A stretch of 64,000 nt of DNA from Ustulina deusta (lineage: Eukaryota; Ascomycota; Sordariomycetes; Xylariales; Xylariaceae), in assembly GCA_023159155.1 (NCBI GenBank), contig JAJNNX010000037.1, positions 468,202 through 532,201 on the forward strand, written 5' to 3'. Position 1 is the stretch's first letter, and each line of letters begins with the position of its first letter. The translations under genes and the position numbers were made by a program. The notes beneath the pieces are model-generated. The model made no database searches. It worked only from the letters and a program-made list of their open reading frames with translations, and was not told the origin of the DNA. Below, in pieces: positions 1 through 13,600 of the stretch.

Positions 1-1443
1 AATATAGATAATATTTTTTTGTTAGCTATAACTTTTTAATTATTAAAGTTATTTTATTTTAGATTAAAAATATTAATATTATTATATTTAAGCTTAGGCA
101 TTTTTTTTTAATAAATATTAATTTAGCACTAAAAATATTTTTTTGTAGTTATTGCTTATTATTATTATTATTATTATTATTTATTTCTCGGGAATCTAAA
201 AGATTTTTATTTAATACTTTATATATTTTAAGCTTTTTTTGCAGCTAGGTTGTAGCAAAAAAAACATTAAAGTTATAAAGTTAAGCATAGCTATATTTGA
301 TATAAACCTAATATTTAATATAAACTATACAAGTTTTATTTAACACATATTTTTATTAAATTATTAAGCTTTTTATTTATTATACATAATATACTTATAG
401 ATTTTTTGTACTAAATATAAAATTTATTAAATTTTTAATAGAACGCTTTAATATTTTTATATATTAATAAAATATTAAAATTAGTTTTTTAAAAATATTT
501 AATAAAAAAACTTACTATTTCTTTATTAAACTTAATATTTTTTATATAAAGGTTAAGTAATAAACTTATAGTTCTTAATACTAATTAAAAACTTTATAAG
601 TTATAAAAACTATTATATTTATTTAGGTCTAAGCTTAATAAAAGCTTATTTATTAAGTTTATTATATTGTTTAATAAATATTTTAAAAAGTAAAAATTGC
701 TAAAATTAAATATAACCTAGCTTATAAATAATATAAAATAAATAATACAAGATAAACTATATATAAAAAATATAATAAAAAAATAAACTTAAATAAAATA
801 TTTTATTAAAATAAACTATTAAATAAAATATATATATTTAAATTAGCTAATAAATATACTTTAATTAATATTTTATTTAATATTTTTAAAAATATTTATA
901 ATGTTTCTAAGCTTTTTTAATATTTTTAGTTATTATATATAATATAACTTTAATAACTAATTAATTTTTAAAATATAAAAGTGCTATATTAAGCTTACCT
1001 TTTAATATTAAACTTATTTGCAAATTTTTACAAAAATATATATAAAATATAAAAGTCCGTACGTAGTTTAGCAGTTATATTTGCTTAAATAATATAATAT
1101 TAGTAGTACTACTATAGCTTACAAAATATAAAGTATTAGTTTGCTGTTTTTAAAAAAGTGTTTTTATAATTTTATAAAATTAAAAAAAAACAATATAGTA
1201 TAGCGTTTAAAATAAAACAAAGCCTAATAAAGCACTATTTTAATAAAAAAACTAATAAGTATATAAATAAAGATTATAAATTAAAAAGAAATAAGTGCGT
1301 AACAGAATATTAGAAGGTCTAATATATCTATATATAAGGTCCTATTTATAAAAGCACAGGCTACCTAGTGTGGACTTGTTCTGACCTAGGGTATAGGCCA
1401 CTATTTAAGGTTGCTAGTTCGAGCCTTTTATAAGTTTCTATCA
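1..1443 (+). mobile_element. 3' part of a RIP-decayed LTR retrotransposon (cut by the window start)
   Basis: This segment matches the right-hand part of the complete element at 22951-30613 in the same orientation. Shared stretches run from the AAGCTTAGGC-like text near 90 and the TTA microsatellite near 160-180 through to the terminal repeat at 1251-1443. It is therefore the downstream end of a second copy whose left part lies outside the window. No open reading frame survives; the sequence is almost pure A/T, consistent with RIP. The coding family (Copia or Gypsy) cannot be told from what is left. Confidence 0.75.
1251..1443 (+). repeat. LTR of the 22951-30613 family
   Basis: About 193 bp. 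It aligns with 22951-23153 and 30411-30613. It ends in TCTATCA, keeping the canonical CA end that the other copies have lost (TCTATTA). The central part (1310-1440) is clearly richer in G and C than its surroundings and includes GCACAGGCTACCTAG and TTCGAGCC. The latter resembles a pol III B box, but no tRNA folds around it. Confidence 0.8.
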
Positions 1444-1699
1444 AAAATATAAATATATTTTTATTTTATTATAATATATTATTAAGCTTTAATAAACTTA
1501 GTTTAAATTAAAAAATATAATAATATAATTAATTAATAAAAAATTATTTCATAATATTATTAGTAATATAGTTATACTAGGAATATTTTTAGTAATTATA
1601 AATATTAATAATATAATTATTATTATTTTTAGTATAGCAAATATTAGCCTAGATTTTATTTTATTGCTATTTAAATATTTTGTTTAATTATTTGTTTTA

Positions 1700-1922
1700 T
1701 ATAATAGTTAGTATAGTTTTAGCAAAACCTATAAAGATTTTAGACCTATATAGCAATAAAATAAAAAATCTATATATAAACTAACCTATTACTTTATAAA
1801 TATATATATAAAATTTATATTTATTTATTTTATAAATTTTAATATTAAATTTCATTTTTTTTAATTTAAAATTTTTGTTTATAATATTAATAAACTAACT
1901 ATAAAAGTTTTATTTAATTATT
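1700..1922 (+). repeat. MITE-like short interspersed repeat, copy 1
   Basis: One of at least seven copies of a roughly 215-240 bp repeat. The left part reads like GTTAGTATAGTTTTAGC, followed by ACCTATATAGCAATAAAATA; the right part ends like AAACTAACTATAAAAG. The imperfect inverted ends are seen best in the copy at 34373-34587. It has no coding capacity. Confidence 0.65.
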
Positions 1923-2491
1923 TATTTATTAATAAATATTTAATAAATATATTTTTTTTATTTTGTTATAATTAATAAAATATAAATAAGTTTTTTTTTA
2001 GTTATATATTTTATAATATAAATCTAATTTTAATATAATTTTAATAAAACTTTTAATTGTTATATTATTTAAAAATTAATAATTTATAAAAAAGCTAAGT
2101 TTAAATAATTAAAATAATTTTAGTTTTTAAGTATAATTAGTTTGTTATTATTAAATAATTTAAAAAAAAAAATTTTTATTAAAAAAAAATTTTTTTTATA
2201 TCAGATTTTTTTATAAATATTTTAAACGAACTAATATTTAAAAAAAAAAAAAAAAAAAAAGTTAAACTTTAAAAAAATAAAATTTAAACTAAAGCTAAAA
2301 TAACTTAAAATAAATAATATATTTAAAAATATATTAAAAAATATTAAAACTATATAAGTTTATAATTTTATATTAATTTTAATAAAACTTTTTTAATAAA
2401 TAAAAAAAAAAAAATATTAATTTTTTATTATATTTATTTTAATATTTTTAAAAAATATATTTAAAAGTATTAATTTTAATTTTTTTAATTT

Positions 2492-2599
2492 TATTATTTT
2501 ATTTATTTTTTATTTTATTTATTTTTTATTTTATTTATTTTTTATTTTATTTATTTTTTATTTTATTTATTTTTTATTTTATTTATTTTTTATTTTATT
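2492..2599. repeat. T-rich tandem repeat, about 16-bp period
   Basis: At least five consecutive units of a TTTTTATTTTATTTAT type. They are nearly identical, unlike the degenerate sequence around them, so the array probably expanded after RIP. Confidence 0.8.
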
Positions 2600-3392
2600 A
2601 GTTTATTTTTAATATTTTAAACTTTGTTTATATTAAAAAAACTAAAATAAAAAAATTTTTTTTTTAATAAATTTATAAAAAATAACGCTTTATTTAATAA
2701 GGAAGTTTATAAATTAATAAAGAAATTAAATAAAAATATTATTATATTTTAAATTAAAAATAATTAATTTTAATATATTATAAGCTAATTAAAAAAAAAA
2801 ATTTTTATTCAATTAAAGAATTATTTAATAATATTACTAAAATAATTTAAATTTATATATATAAAACTAATAAAAATATAAATTATAAAACTATTTTTAT
2901 ATAAACTTAAAAAAAATTTTATATAAAGTTTTTATAAATTTAAATATTTTTTATAAATTATTTATTAATAAAATTATTAAATTAATATATAATATTAAAT
3001 AAGTTTATAAAAACTATTAATAAATCAAACTTATAAATTTAATTAAATAAAAATCTAATTTAAATAATTAAGTTTTGAATAAACTTATTTATTAATTTTT
3101 AATAAATTTTAAAAGTTTTAAAATATTTATTTTAAAATAATTAAAATAAATATTTAATTAATAAAAAAACCTTTATTAGTTTATTTATTTATTTTAGTTA
3201 AAATATATAACTAAAATAAATTAATTATTTTTAAAATATTTATTTAATTATAAATCAATAGTATTAAAATAAAAATTTTAGTTTTAAATAATATTAAAGC
3301 TTATATTTTTTTAATAATTAGCTATAAGTTTATATAATAAATTAAATAATAATTAAAAATAAAAATAATTTGTTTAGTTAAACTTTAAAAAC

Positions 3393-3616
3393 AGTTACGG
3401 CTAGCTGGCTGGCTGGCCCACTAACCCTTTATCGATAAAAGATCCCATAGGTGGCACGGGCCACCCATTACACACATAACTATCCAACTATATATATATA
3501 AATCTCTCTATATATTATTTATACTTAGTTTTCTTTTTTCTTTTTTTTTTATAATTAATATATATTTAGAACCTTAATTAAAAGCCTTGCCTTTTAAAAA
3601 AATACCTGCTATAATA
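3393..3616 (+). repeat. 5' LTR of the Ty3/Gypsy element
   Basis: Starts AGTTACGGCTAGCTGGCTGG and ends CTATAATA. It pairs with 9904-10128 at high identity. Its first 100 bp remain GC-rich, unlike the interior, as expected of a repeat too short to be hit hard by RIP on its own. Confidence 0.9.
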
Positions 3617-6600
3617 ATCATAAAATATATATAATTTTAAAAAAGCTTAAAAAGCTTTATATTTTATTTAAATAATTAACGCTAGGCTAATTTTTAATCT
3701 TAGCCTTTAAAAAACTAATTATGCTTTTTAACTAACCCTATTAATTAATACTAAAACCAAAATTTTTATTTAAAACAATAAATTATAAACTTTAAACAAG
3801 ATTTACTACTAATAGTATATAATAATAACTTTAATATAAATAACCCAAACTTTTTATAAAATAACCCGGCTAATAAACTATTATTAGTACTTACTAATAA
3901 AATAATATGTTTTAATTTTACAAATTTTATAAACTTATACTTATATTCTAATAAGATTTTTATAACTAATATAAATAAACGTTTATTTAAAGCTATACTA
4001 ATATATATATTAGCTAAATCTTATATTATAAGTTATAAAAATAATAATAATAAATTTTATAATATTTCTAAAAAACTTTATTAGTTGATCTATAAGTAAT
4101 ATTAGCAAGGTATTAATAGTAATAATTTTATAAATGTTTAATATAACTTTATAATAAATTAAGTTTAAAAGAATATATTAATTAAAGTTTATAACTTAAC
4201 TATTTTAATAAAATATAGTAATATTTACGCTTTTTATTTTAAGCTAATAATTAATAAAAAAAAGTTAGTTTATTTAAAATTTAAAAACTTAATAAATTAA
4301 AAAATATTTAACAAAACTTACTAAACTAATTAAAAAACTTTATTTAAAAAAAAATATTTTTAAATTATTATAATAAAAGCTTAAAACTTTATTGCCTAAG
4401 ATCTATGTTAATTAGTAATAATAATAAATTTAAACTTGGATATTATAATAGTTTATTTTAAAAAACTTAATAATAAGAACTTAAAACATTTCGAAACAGT
4501 AAGTAATTAAATTAACTCTTTTTAAAAAAAACTTAAAAAAAAAAAAAGCTAAACTAGTTAAATCTAATTAATTAATAGCTAACTTAGTAATTTATACCTA
4601 AAGCGTTACTTTAAGTTTTATTATTTTAGGAGCTATAATAAAAAATAGCTATAAAAAGTCGGCTAAAACTAAAGTTCTAATTTTTTATAACAAAAACTTA
4701 AAAAATAAAGTTATTTTTTAAGTTTAGCACTAATTCTAATTAAACTGCTTTTATACTAATAATAACTAGTTTAGTAATAATACTATAAAAATAACTAATA
4801 TTAAATCCTATTTAAAAAATATAGTTATAAAATTTTTTTAGTTATATTTAAACAATATATATTTAAATTATATTAAAAAGTTTAAAAAACTAATAATATA
4901 CTTTATTTAGTAATATTTAAACTTAAACAAAAAATAAAAGTTTTATATTAAATTTAAAAAGTTAAAACTAAAATTTTTAGCTAAGTTTTAAAACTTTAAG
5001 AACTCTTTTGTTTGATTAGCTAATAAGTAGCAAATTATTAAAATTTTATAAAAAAATTATATTTAGTAGATTAAAAAACTAAATAATTAACTAATATTTT
5101 AATAATAAATATAATTTTAAAATATTTATTTTTTATTATAAATAGTTAATATATAATATATTAAAAATAAATATAGCTATAAAATAATATAAAAATATTA
5201 CTATAATAGCTTCTAGTAGTAATAATAAACACTTTAGCTATATAAATCTTACCTTAAACAATATATAAAAATCTTAAACTAATAACAACTCTAATACTAA
5301 AGCTTTAGTTAATACTAAGCAATCCTATTTAAAACCTAGTTTTAATAAAAAAAAATAGTATTTTATATATTATTAAAAAAAATACTATATTAAAAACTAT
5401 TTTTTGGCAAAAAAACCAAAACTAAGAAACAAAAAACAAAAAATATAGCTCGCTACGCTATTTATAAAATATAAATAAAAGAACTTCCTAAAAAAAAGTA
5501 TTAAAACAAACAAAACAAAAAAAGCTTAGCCCTAAAAAATATATATATTTTTTTAAAATATTTATTAGCTAAACTAAACATTAATAATATAAAAGATTTT
5601 CTAACTTTATTTTTAAAAAAAAATCTTTTTACTATAATTTATATATTAATATTAAATAAAACTACTATTACTATAAAAAATATTTTTGCTAATATAAAAA
5701 CAAATAAATATATTTTTATAAACTTTTATTTTATAAAACTTATTTTATTTAAACTAAACACTATAGTTATAAATAATTTTTTAAAACAAATAGTTTTAAA
5801 ATATAATATTTAATTTTAATAAAATATTAAAAAAGCTATTATAGTAGACTTTTACTTATAAAGCAAGATTTTTAAAAATATTTTATTAATTAAGATTAAA
5901 ATAAAACATAAACTATTAATCGGAAAAATATTCTATAAAATATATAATATTTTACCTAACTTATAAAAAAAGTGCTATATTTTTTTGTTTAACCTATTTT
6001 TAAAAAACTACAAAAAAAAAGAAAAAAACTTTTATAAAATAACACTTTATTTATATACTTAACTATATTAAATTAGAACTTATACCTTTTTTTTTAAAAA
6101 ATATATAGATTTTATATAATAAGTTAATTTAAACGCTACTTAACCTTTTAATTATTATATATAAAAAGTAAGTAAGATAAACTAACCTTATAATCTTAAC
6201 TAATTTTTAATAAAAAAAACCTATATTAGACCTTATACTAGAAAGAATACAGAAAATAAACTATTAATTAGCTATTATTAAAACAGATCTTAAACCCCTA
6301 TATATGCCCCTACTAAAAAAAATAAAATAGCTATATAATATTTAAGGACTATACTAGTTATAAAAAAATATAATCAGATAATATAAATATTAATTTATTA
6401 TTAATATTATTACTATTAATACTATACTTTTTTTTAATATGTTTAAACGTAAGAAAATTAAAGCTTATATTATAAATATTTGCAAAATTAATATAATTAT
6501 TTATAATAATAAAAAAAAATATTTCTAAAAAAAAAAAAAAAAAGCTAAAATATAAAACTTAAAAGCTAATCCTTAAAAAGTACTAAAATTTATTTAAAAC

Positions 6601-7119
6601 TTTTAGTAAAATTAACTTTAATAAACTATTTTTTAATTAATTAATTAACTATTATATTAAATTTATACTCAGCAAAAATATTAAAAACTTTATAAATAAT
6701 TTTTTATACTATATATTTTTAAAAAAATTAAAAGTTTTAAAAAAATATATAATAAATAACTTATAAAAAAAGTTTATTAAACCTAAAAATATTTTTTTTG
6801 CTACCCTACTACTTTTTACCCCAAAACTAAATAATAATTTTTAGTTTTATATAGATTATTATAAAATTAATGCTTTTTCAAAAAAAAAAAATTTTTATTA
6901 CTACTAATTAAAAAAACTTTATTTTATATTTTAAAAACTAAAATTTTTATAAAAATCAATATTTAACAAATATTTTATTATATATAAATATATTCTAATT
7001 ATAAAAACTTTACTAGTTTTAAAATATATTATAGATTATTTAAATATAAAGTATTATTTTTTAGCTTATTAAATAGTTTTACTACTTTTTAATAATATAT
7101 AAATAATATTTTAAACAAA

Positions 7120-7335
7120 TACTTAAATAATTTTTATAATATATATATTAATAATATACTAATTTATTTTAATAACTTAAAAAAATATTAAAAATATATA
7201 AAAAAAGTATTAAAGCACTTAAAAGTTATAAGCTTATAAAACAACCTAAAAAAATATAAGTTCTATATTAGCAAAACTAAATATTTAAATTATATTATAA
7301 AACAAAATAAAATTAAAATAAACTTTAAAAAAATA
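7120..7335 (+). pseudogene. Reverse-transcriptase relic (Ty3/Gypsy pol)
   Basis: Read in the frame with codons at 7144, 7147 and so on, the sequence gives a Gypsy-like string. YINNILIY is followed by NNLKKY, then KKVLKHLK, then FYISKTKYLNYIIKQNKIKI, interrupted by TAA codons. Known Gypsy RTs read YIDDILIYS, then NLEEH, then a KCEF, EYLG and IS-GI-MDP pattern at these positions. Every substitution (D to N, E to K, H or C to Y, G to N) is explained by G-to-A or C-to-T changes. The gene is dead. Confidence 0.85.
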
Positions 7336-9903
7336 TTAATAATTTATAATTAAATAAAGCCTATTTTTTTAAAAACAACCTAATTTTTTTTTAAATTTTA
7401 TAACTTTTATTAATATTTTATTAAATATTATAGCTAAATTACTAAGCTTTTGTTTAATTTAACTAAAAAAAATATTATATTTTATTAAAATAAAGCTTAT
7501 TAGTATATTTTTAATAAATTTAAAAATAAACTAATAAATATTTTTGTTTTAGTTTATTTTTATTATAACTAAAAAATTTACTTAAAAATAAACATATTTA
7601 ATAAAATAATAGCTAAATATTTTAAAAAAAAAAAACAATAATAAAAAATAGTATTTAATAGCTTTTTATTCGGAAATTTTATATAAGTCCAAGTTAAATT
7701 ATCCTATTTATAATAAAAAAATATTAATAATTATTAAAGATTTTTAATACTAAAAACTAAAGTTAATAAAAACTTAAAAAAACTAACTTTTTATTATTAT
7801 TATAAACTATAAAATATTTAAATATTTTAGTATAAAATAATAACTAAACTAGTAGCAAGCAAACTAGGTTAACTTTTTAATATAGTATTACTTTATAATT
7901 ATATATTAGCCTAGTTCTAAAAATATTATTACTAATATTATATTTTAAAAATAAAAAAATCTATAAATTTAAAAAATAAAATAAAATAGTAGAAATATAT
8001 ATAAATATTGGAACTAATAAATAAAATAAAAAACCTTACTATAAATATATTATATTGCTTTAATATAGCAAATATTTTTATTAATATTTTATTTTTTGTT
8101 ATATTATTAGTTAATAAAATTTTATAGTAAAATAAAAAAAATTTAAAATTAAAGATCTATTAAACAAAAGCTTAATTAAAACAAAATAAATATTAGAACT
8201 TTATTAAAAAACTAATAATTTATAAAAAATAATTAATAGTTTTTAAAATAAATCATTTGCTTATTTAAATTTAAAAAAAATATATAAAAAAATAACTATA
8301 GTATACCTTAAGCAGAATAAAACTTATAAGCTTATTGCTTTTTAATATTAATAGTTTAATATATTAGCTAATTATAATATATATATAACAAACTACTTAA
8401 AATACTGCTTAATAACAATACTACAAAACAAAACCCCTAGCTTTTTATAGCTAATATTTATACTTTTAAAGCCTTTTTAATACGTAGTTATAAATTTTAA
8501 AAAAATAATAATAAATAAAAAAAAAGCAAATTTATATTTATAATAATAAATAAGCTTAATAAATCTTTATAGTTTATAATATATAATAAAATAATTATTG
8601 CTTAAAAAGTTATATGTTTATATTATAAAAAGTTTTTCTAAATCTATAAGGTTTTTAAACAAATAAATTCTAATAAAAGCCTTTAGTTTATTTTGTTTTT
8701 TATTAAAAAATTAGCTAAAATCTTAGGTATTAAATAAAAGCTATCTTTAGTAAGCTATTATAAGTTTATAAAACAAACCAAAATAGCTATAAAATATTTA
8801 AATTAAAAATTATAACTTTTTTATAATTATTACTAAAATAACTAAATAAATATTTTTTTAGCTATAGACTTTGCTATTATTTCTTTACTATATAAATCAA
8901 TAGGTTTGTAGCTTTATAAAATATTATTTAATTTTTTTATACTAAGCTACTATAACTAGATAAGCTATACAATTAATATTGCTATATTTTTTACAAAAAA
9001 AAAGCTTAATTAAAAAAAAGCCCAAAAAATAACATAAATTATTAGTAAATATATTCATATAGCTAGGTTAGTTCTAAAACAAACCTAAAAAAAATAATTT
9101 AAAAAAGAACTACTACTAATAAAAACCTAACTTTAAAATAAAAAACTAAATATTTATTATTAAAAAATAATAATTATAGATTATATACCAGCTATTTAAT
9201 AAATTAAATTATTTACTAATATATTAAAATTTTTAAATTTTAAAAAAAATAAGCTTTATTACTTTTTAGCTAAAAATACCTCTAATATAAAGATTAATAA
9301 ATTTATACTATATTAACTAACTATAAAAATCCTTAAATAACCTTTTATTAAATTAGGTAACAAAATAACTAATAAATAAAGTAGTAGCACCTAAAAAAAA
9401 TAAAAAATAAAAAATTAAATATATTCAAACTGTATAATTATATTATAAAAAAACTTTATAATACTAAATAAATTAAAAAAACTAAAATTTTAATAAATAA
9501 TAGTACTTGGTTAGCAATTTGAAAAACTTTTAAAACTATTGCTATTATTTTATAAAAATAACCTAGATTTGCTAGGATTGCTAAAAAAATAAAAAAATTA
9601 GCTAAAAGCTATAAAAAAAAAGATTTAAAAAAATATATCTAAAAAATAATATATTAAAAAAATTAAAAAAATTACTATTATAACGCTTAAAAAAGCATAA
9701 TATAAACATAAATATAATAATAAACTATATTAACTAGTTATAACTTTAATAAGTTATAAAAAAACTTCAAGCACTTATATAAAATAAAGGCTTATAGTAT
9801 AATAGCAAAAAAGCAAATATCTAAAATAATCCCTTTTTTAATAAAAAGCAGCTAAAAACCTAAAGTTCGAATCTTAAGGTAAGATTTTTTTTAAGGAGGG
9901 GGT

Positions 9904-10128
9904 AGTTACGGCTAGCTGGCTGGCTAGCCCACTAACCCTTTATTAATAAAGGAACCTATAAGTAGTACGGGTTACTTATTACGTATATAACTATCCAACT
10001 ATATATATATAAATCTTTTTATATATTATTTGTATTTAGTTTCCTTCTTTTTATTTTATTTTATAATTAATATATATTTAGAACCTCAACTAGAAGCCTT
10101 GCCTTTTAAAAGAACACTTGCCGTAATA
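9904..10128 (+). repeat. 3' LTR of the Ty3/Gypsy element
   Basis: Direct repeat of 3393-3616, ending CCGTAATA. It is preceded by the purine tract at about 9892-9902 and followed by the AAAAC duplication. It has fewer RIP-type changes at its end (TTGCCGTAATA) than the left LTR (CTGCTATAATA). Confidence 0.9.
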
Positions 10129-10133
10129 AAAAC

Positions 10134-10682
10134 TTTATAATTATTAAGATAAAATAATTAATAAAATTTATAAATATTTAATATATATAATAAAAATTAA
10201 TAATTCATAATTTAAAAATTAAATATTTTAATAAAAACTTAAAAATAATAATTAATTTAACTAAATAATTTATTTTTATTAGTTTAATTTTTGCTAATAA
10301 TTATAATTAAACTTTTTAGCTATAAATAATAAAATATAAACTTAAAAATATAAAAATATATTAATTAATATAATTAAACATTAAAAAAATATTATTAAAT
10401 ATTGAAATAATTTTTTAAAAATAAAATAATTATTTAAAAAATAATTAATACTAAAAAAACCAAAAAAAAACTTAGAACTTTTAAACCTAAAATAAAAAAG
10501 TTTATATAATAATTTTGAAAAAAAAAACTAAACTAAACTACAATTAAAAAAATTATATTAAACTTTTAAAATTATTTTTATTAAAATAAATAAAAATAAT
10601 TAGTTAAAAAACTTTAAAAAAACTTATTATAATTAAGTTTATAATAATTAAAAATATTTATATTAAACTATTTAAAAAAAAC
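10134..10682. repeat. Continuation of the old RIP repeat
   Basis: Picks up the host repeat after the Gypsy insertion. It aligns with 51470-51700 and 54250-54640, including the CTTAGAACTTTTAA text near 10468, which recurs at 54631. No gene is visible. Confidence 0.55.
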
Positions 10683-13600
10683 TTAGATTATTTTTACTAA
10701 GTATTAGCAAAGTAAATATAATTTAAAAGCTTAAAAATTAATAAAAGTTTAAAAACTTTGCTGCGTAAAAGCTAAACAATAGATTAAGTTTTTAAATTTG
10801 TTGCGTTTTGTTATATAAAATAATCTTTTAGTAAGTAGCAATATTTTTATTTATATTAGTTAGATCTAGTTAATTTAAAAGCGGTTCGCTTCGGATTTAG
10901 GTATTTTTTAGATTTTTAGCTTTAATAAAAACCGAACAGCTTTATAAATATATATAGTAGTTTAGCTATATGTTTATGTTTTTATATAGTTATATAAGAA
11001 ATATAAAAAAGAAAAAATATTAATTATAATAAAAAATTATGTTATAATGGCATGGTTTTATTGTTATATTTATAGTTAGCGTTATATGTTATATATACAT
11101 ATAATAGGGTTATATAGTGTGGGTAGAGCACGTAGGGGCCGGGGCTAGGGCTTTGGTCTATATATATATATATAGGCCTTATAGGGCTTATATATACTGA
11201 CCTACCTATACCTTTATTAGAAAAAAGAACTTTGGTAGCTTATAAGCTGTAGTAAAGTCTTAGGAGCTTTTCTAAAAGGTTAGGGAGCGTTACAGAAAAA
11301 AACAAGCTTTTAATTCTAACTAGTTTTTTTAAACAATATATTTTTATATTATATATTTTACTAGAAAGGTTTTTTAAGTTTTGCTACTATTATTTTTTGT
11401 TTTATTTTTAGAACTTAGAAATATTTATAATAAAATTAAAGTATTAGGGTTAATAAAACGTTTTGTTTAATCTATAGCTTAAAGAACTGCTTTTAATAGT
11501 AAATATTTTGTTAGTATTAGTTCTGTATATTTTAGTAGTATTAATTATTTTGGATTTAATAGCTTATAAAAAATTTGCGAGATTTTTGTTTTTTTTTTAA
11601 AAAGAATTATTTTTTTTGTATTAGCAAGTTTATTTAGAATTTTATTTTTTATAAAGTTTTAAGTTAGCTATATATTATTAAATATTGTTTTAAAATTGAT
11701 TTAATTTTATATTATATTTATACTAGATTTTTTAATTTTTTTAATTTCTTTTATTATTATAACAATAGTTTTATTTTTTTTATATATATTTTAAACTTAG
11801 TATTATACTGGTTTGAAAAAATAGCCCTGTTCAAAGTAAATCTGTTTAAGATTTTTTATAAAGTAATAGTATATAGTTTAGTTTAATAATAAATATTTTT
11901 TGTTTTATTTAGCGAAAATATATAGAGAACTATAGAATTTTTTTAAAATAGTTGAATAGTTTGCAATATAGTTTAAAATTAAAGCTTGTTTATATAATAA
12001 ATATTTTAATATTTTAAAAAACTATATTTCTATTCATTTTTTATATATATATTAGCCTTAGTACAAAAATAAGATTTTTTTTAGCTATTTTTAATACTTT
12101 TTTTTAAAGTTTATATAAATTACTAATAAAATATTATTAATAAATCTGCTATAATAAGAAATATTATAGTTTTTTTTAATATATAGTTTGTATTTTATTA
12201 TATAAAAATTAGTAATGTTTAATAAATAAGCTATTTTTTATTGCAAGTTTTTTAATTTGCTAGTAATATTTTTTTTTTTTTTTTAGTTTTTGTATTTAAA
12301 TATAAAATAGTTACTTGTAATATTATATAGTTTTTTTATTAATTTTGTTTAATAAAAGCTAGATTTATTAATAGTATAGTATTTTTATGTTATTTATTGA
12401 TATATTTTTTAAAAAGCTTAAGTAATATATTTATATAATATATAACTATATTTGCTATATATAAAAAAGCTTGTTTTTTATATCAGATTATAAATAATAA
12501 AAAATTTTAATAAACTTGTTTAAATAAAATAATAATTTGTTTATTAGTTTATATAGCTAGTTTTAAAAGTTTAAAAAAAAGTTTAGTAGCTAGGTTATAT
12601 ATTATAAAGTAATATAAGATAATAGGTCTAAAAACAAACGGCTTTTTATAAATTTTTGGAAGTTTTGCAAACGTAAGAAATTTATTTTTAAAGTTTTTTA
12701 ATTTTTATAAGAATAGCTTTTTTTGTTTAGTAAGTTTATTTAGAAAATTTAAACTTTTTATATAGATTTTTTTATTTTTTTTTATATAATAAAAAATTTA
12801 ATAACTACTTTATTTTTATTAATATATTTAATTGCTTTTTAGTTAAAAATTAAAAATTTATTATATTTTTTATAATATTAATTAAAAGATCTAACTATAA
12901 CTTTCAAGTTTTTATTAAATATTATAATAATTAACTAATTTTAATTTAAGTATTTAAAAATATTTTATGTTTGTTTATGTTTGGTAAATTTTTAAATAAA
13001 GTTTTTTTAGAACTATTAAAAAAACTAAAAAGTTTTTGTTTTTTTTTCAAGTTAATTTTTATTTAATATAGTATAGTACTAGTTTTAGTTTAGATTTGCT
13101 TTATATTTTAAAATCTAGTTTTAAATTATAAAGCTTCTTTTTAAATTGTTTTTTATTAAATATATATTTTTATTTTATATAAATAATAAAATCTTTTTAT
13201 ATAAAAATAACTAATTTTTTGTTATATTTTATATATAACAAAAATTGTTTGCTTAATATTAATTTTTTTTTTTTTTTTATTAAAACTTTGATATTTTTTA
13301 AATAATAAATATATTTTTTTATTCTTTTTGTTTATAGTATAAGTATAAGTATATTAGAAGAAATGTTTAGTTTTGTTTAAAAAATAGGTTTAGTTAATAA
13401 ATTGTTTAAAAATATAGTAAGGTTATTTTAGATAATTTTTTTGTTTATAAAGCTTATTTTTTGCTTTTTTGTTTTTTAACTTTTTTAGTTTTAAAATTTC
13501 TTTTTTCTTTTAGCAAAGTTTTTTTGCTATTTTTTTTTTAAAAACAAGCATTAGTTTTGCTTAATAAATATTTGTTTGTTTTTAAACAAACTAGTATTTA

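Larger units (their letters stand above)
1444..3392. repeat. Old RIP-saturated repeat, interrupted by the Gypsy element
   Basis: AT-rich DNA with no usable ORF. It aligns in pieces with 50136-51880 and 52946-54300 in the same orientation, and with 14709-17527 and 19637-22950 in the opposite one. It is thus a copy of the oldest dispersed repeat in the window. It holds a MITE-like copy at 1700-1922 and a 16-bp-period T-rich tandem repeat at about 2492-2599. The same repeat resumes at 10134 after the Gypsy insertion. Confidence 0.6.
3393..10128 (+). mobile_element. Complete but RIP-killed Ty3/Gypsy LTR retrotransposon
   Basis: Two direct LTRs (3393-3616 and 9904-10128, 224 and 225 bp) bound a 6.3-kb interior. 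The 5-bp target duplication is AAAAC (3388-3392 and 10129-10133). A purine tract, AAGGAGGGGG, lies directly before the right LTR, so the element reads on the plus strand. Around 7144 the translation gives YINNILIYF, the ghost of the Gypsy reverse-transcriptase YIDDILIYS signature with both catalytic Asp codons turned into Asn by G-to-A change. The downstream residues to about 7330 also follow the Gypsy pattern. Empty-site sequences (ctttAAAAACttta near 54252 and a similar stretch near 51463) confirm the boundaries. A possible chromodomain ghost near 9480-9560 is weak. Confidence 0.9.

Noticed and set aside
1310..1442. Possible tRNA-derived SINE in the GC-richer core shared by three repeats
   Set aside because: The core sits inside LTRs with matching ends and target duplications, so LTR identity explains it better.
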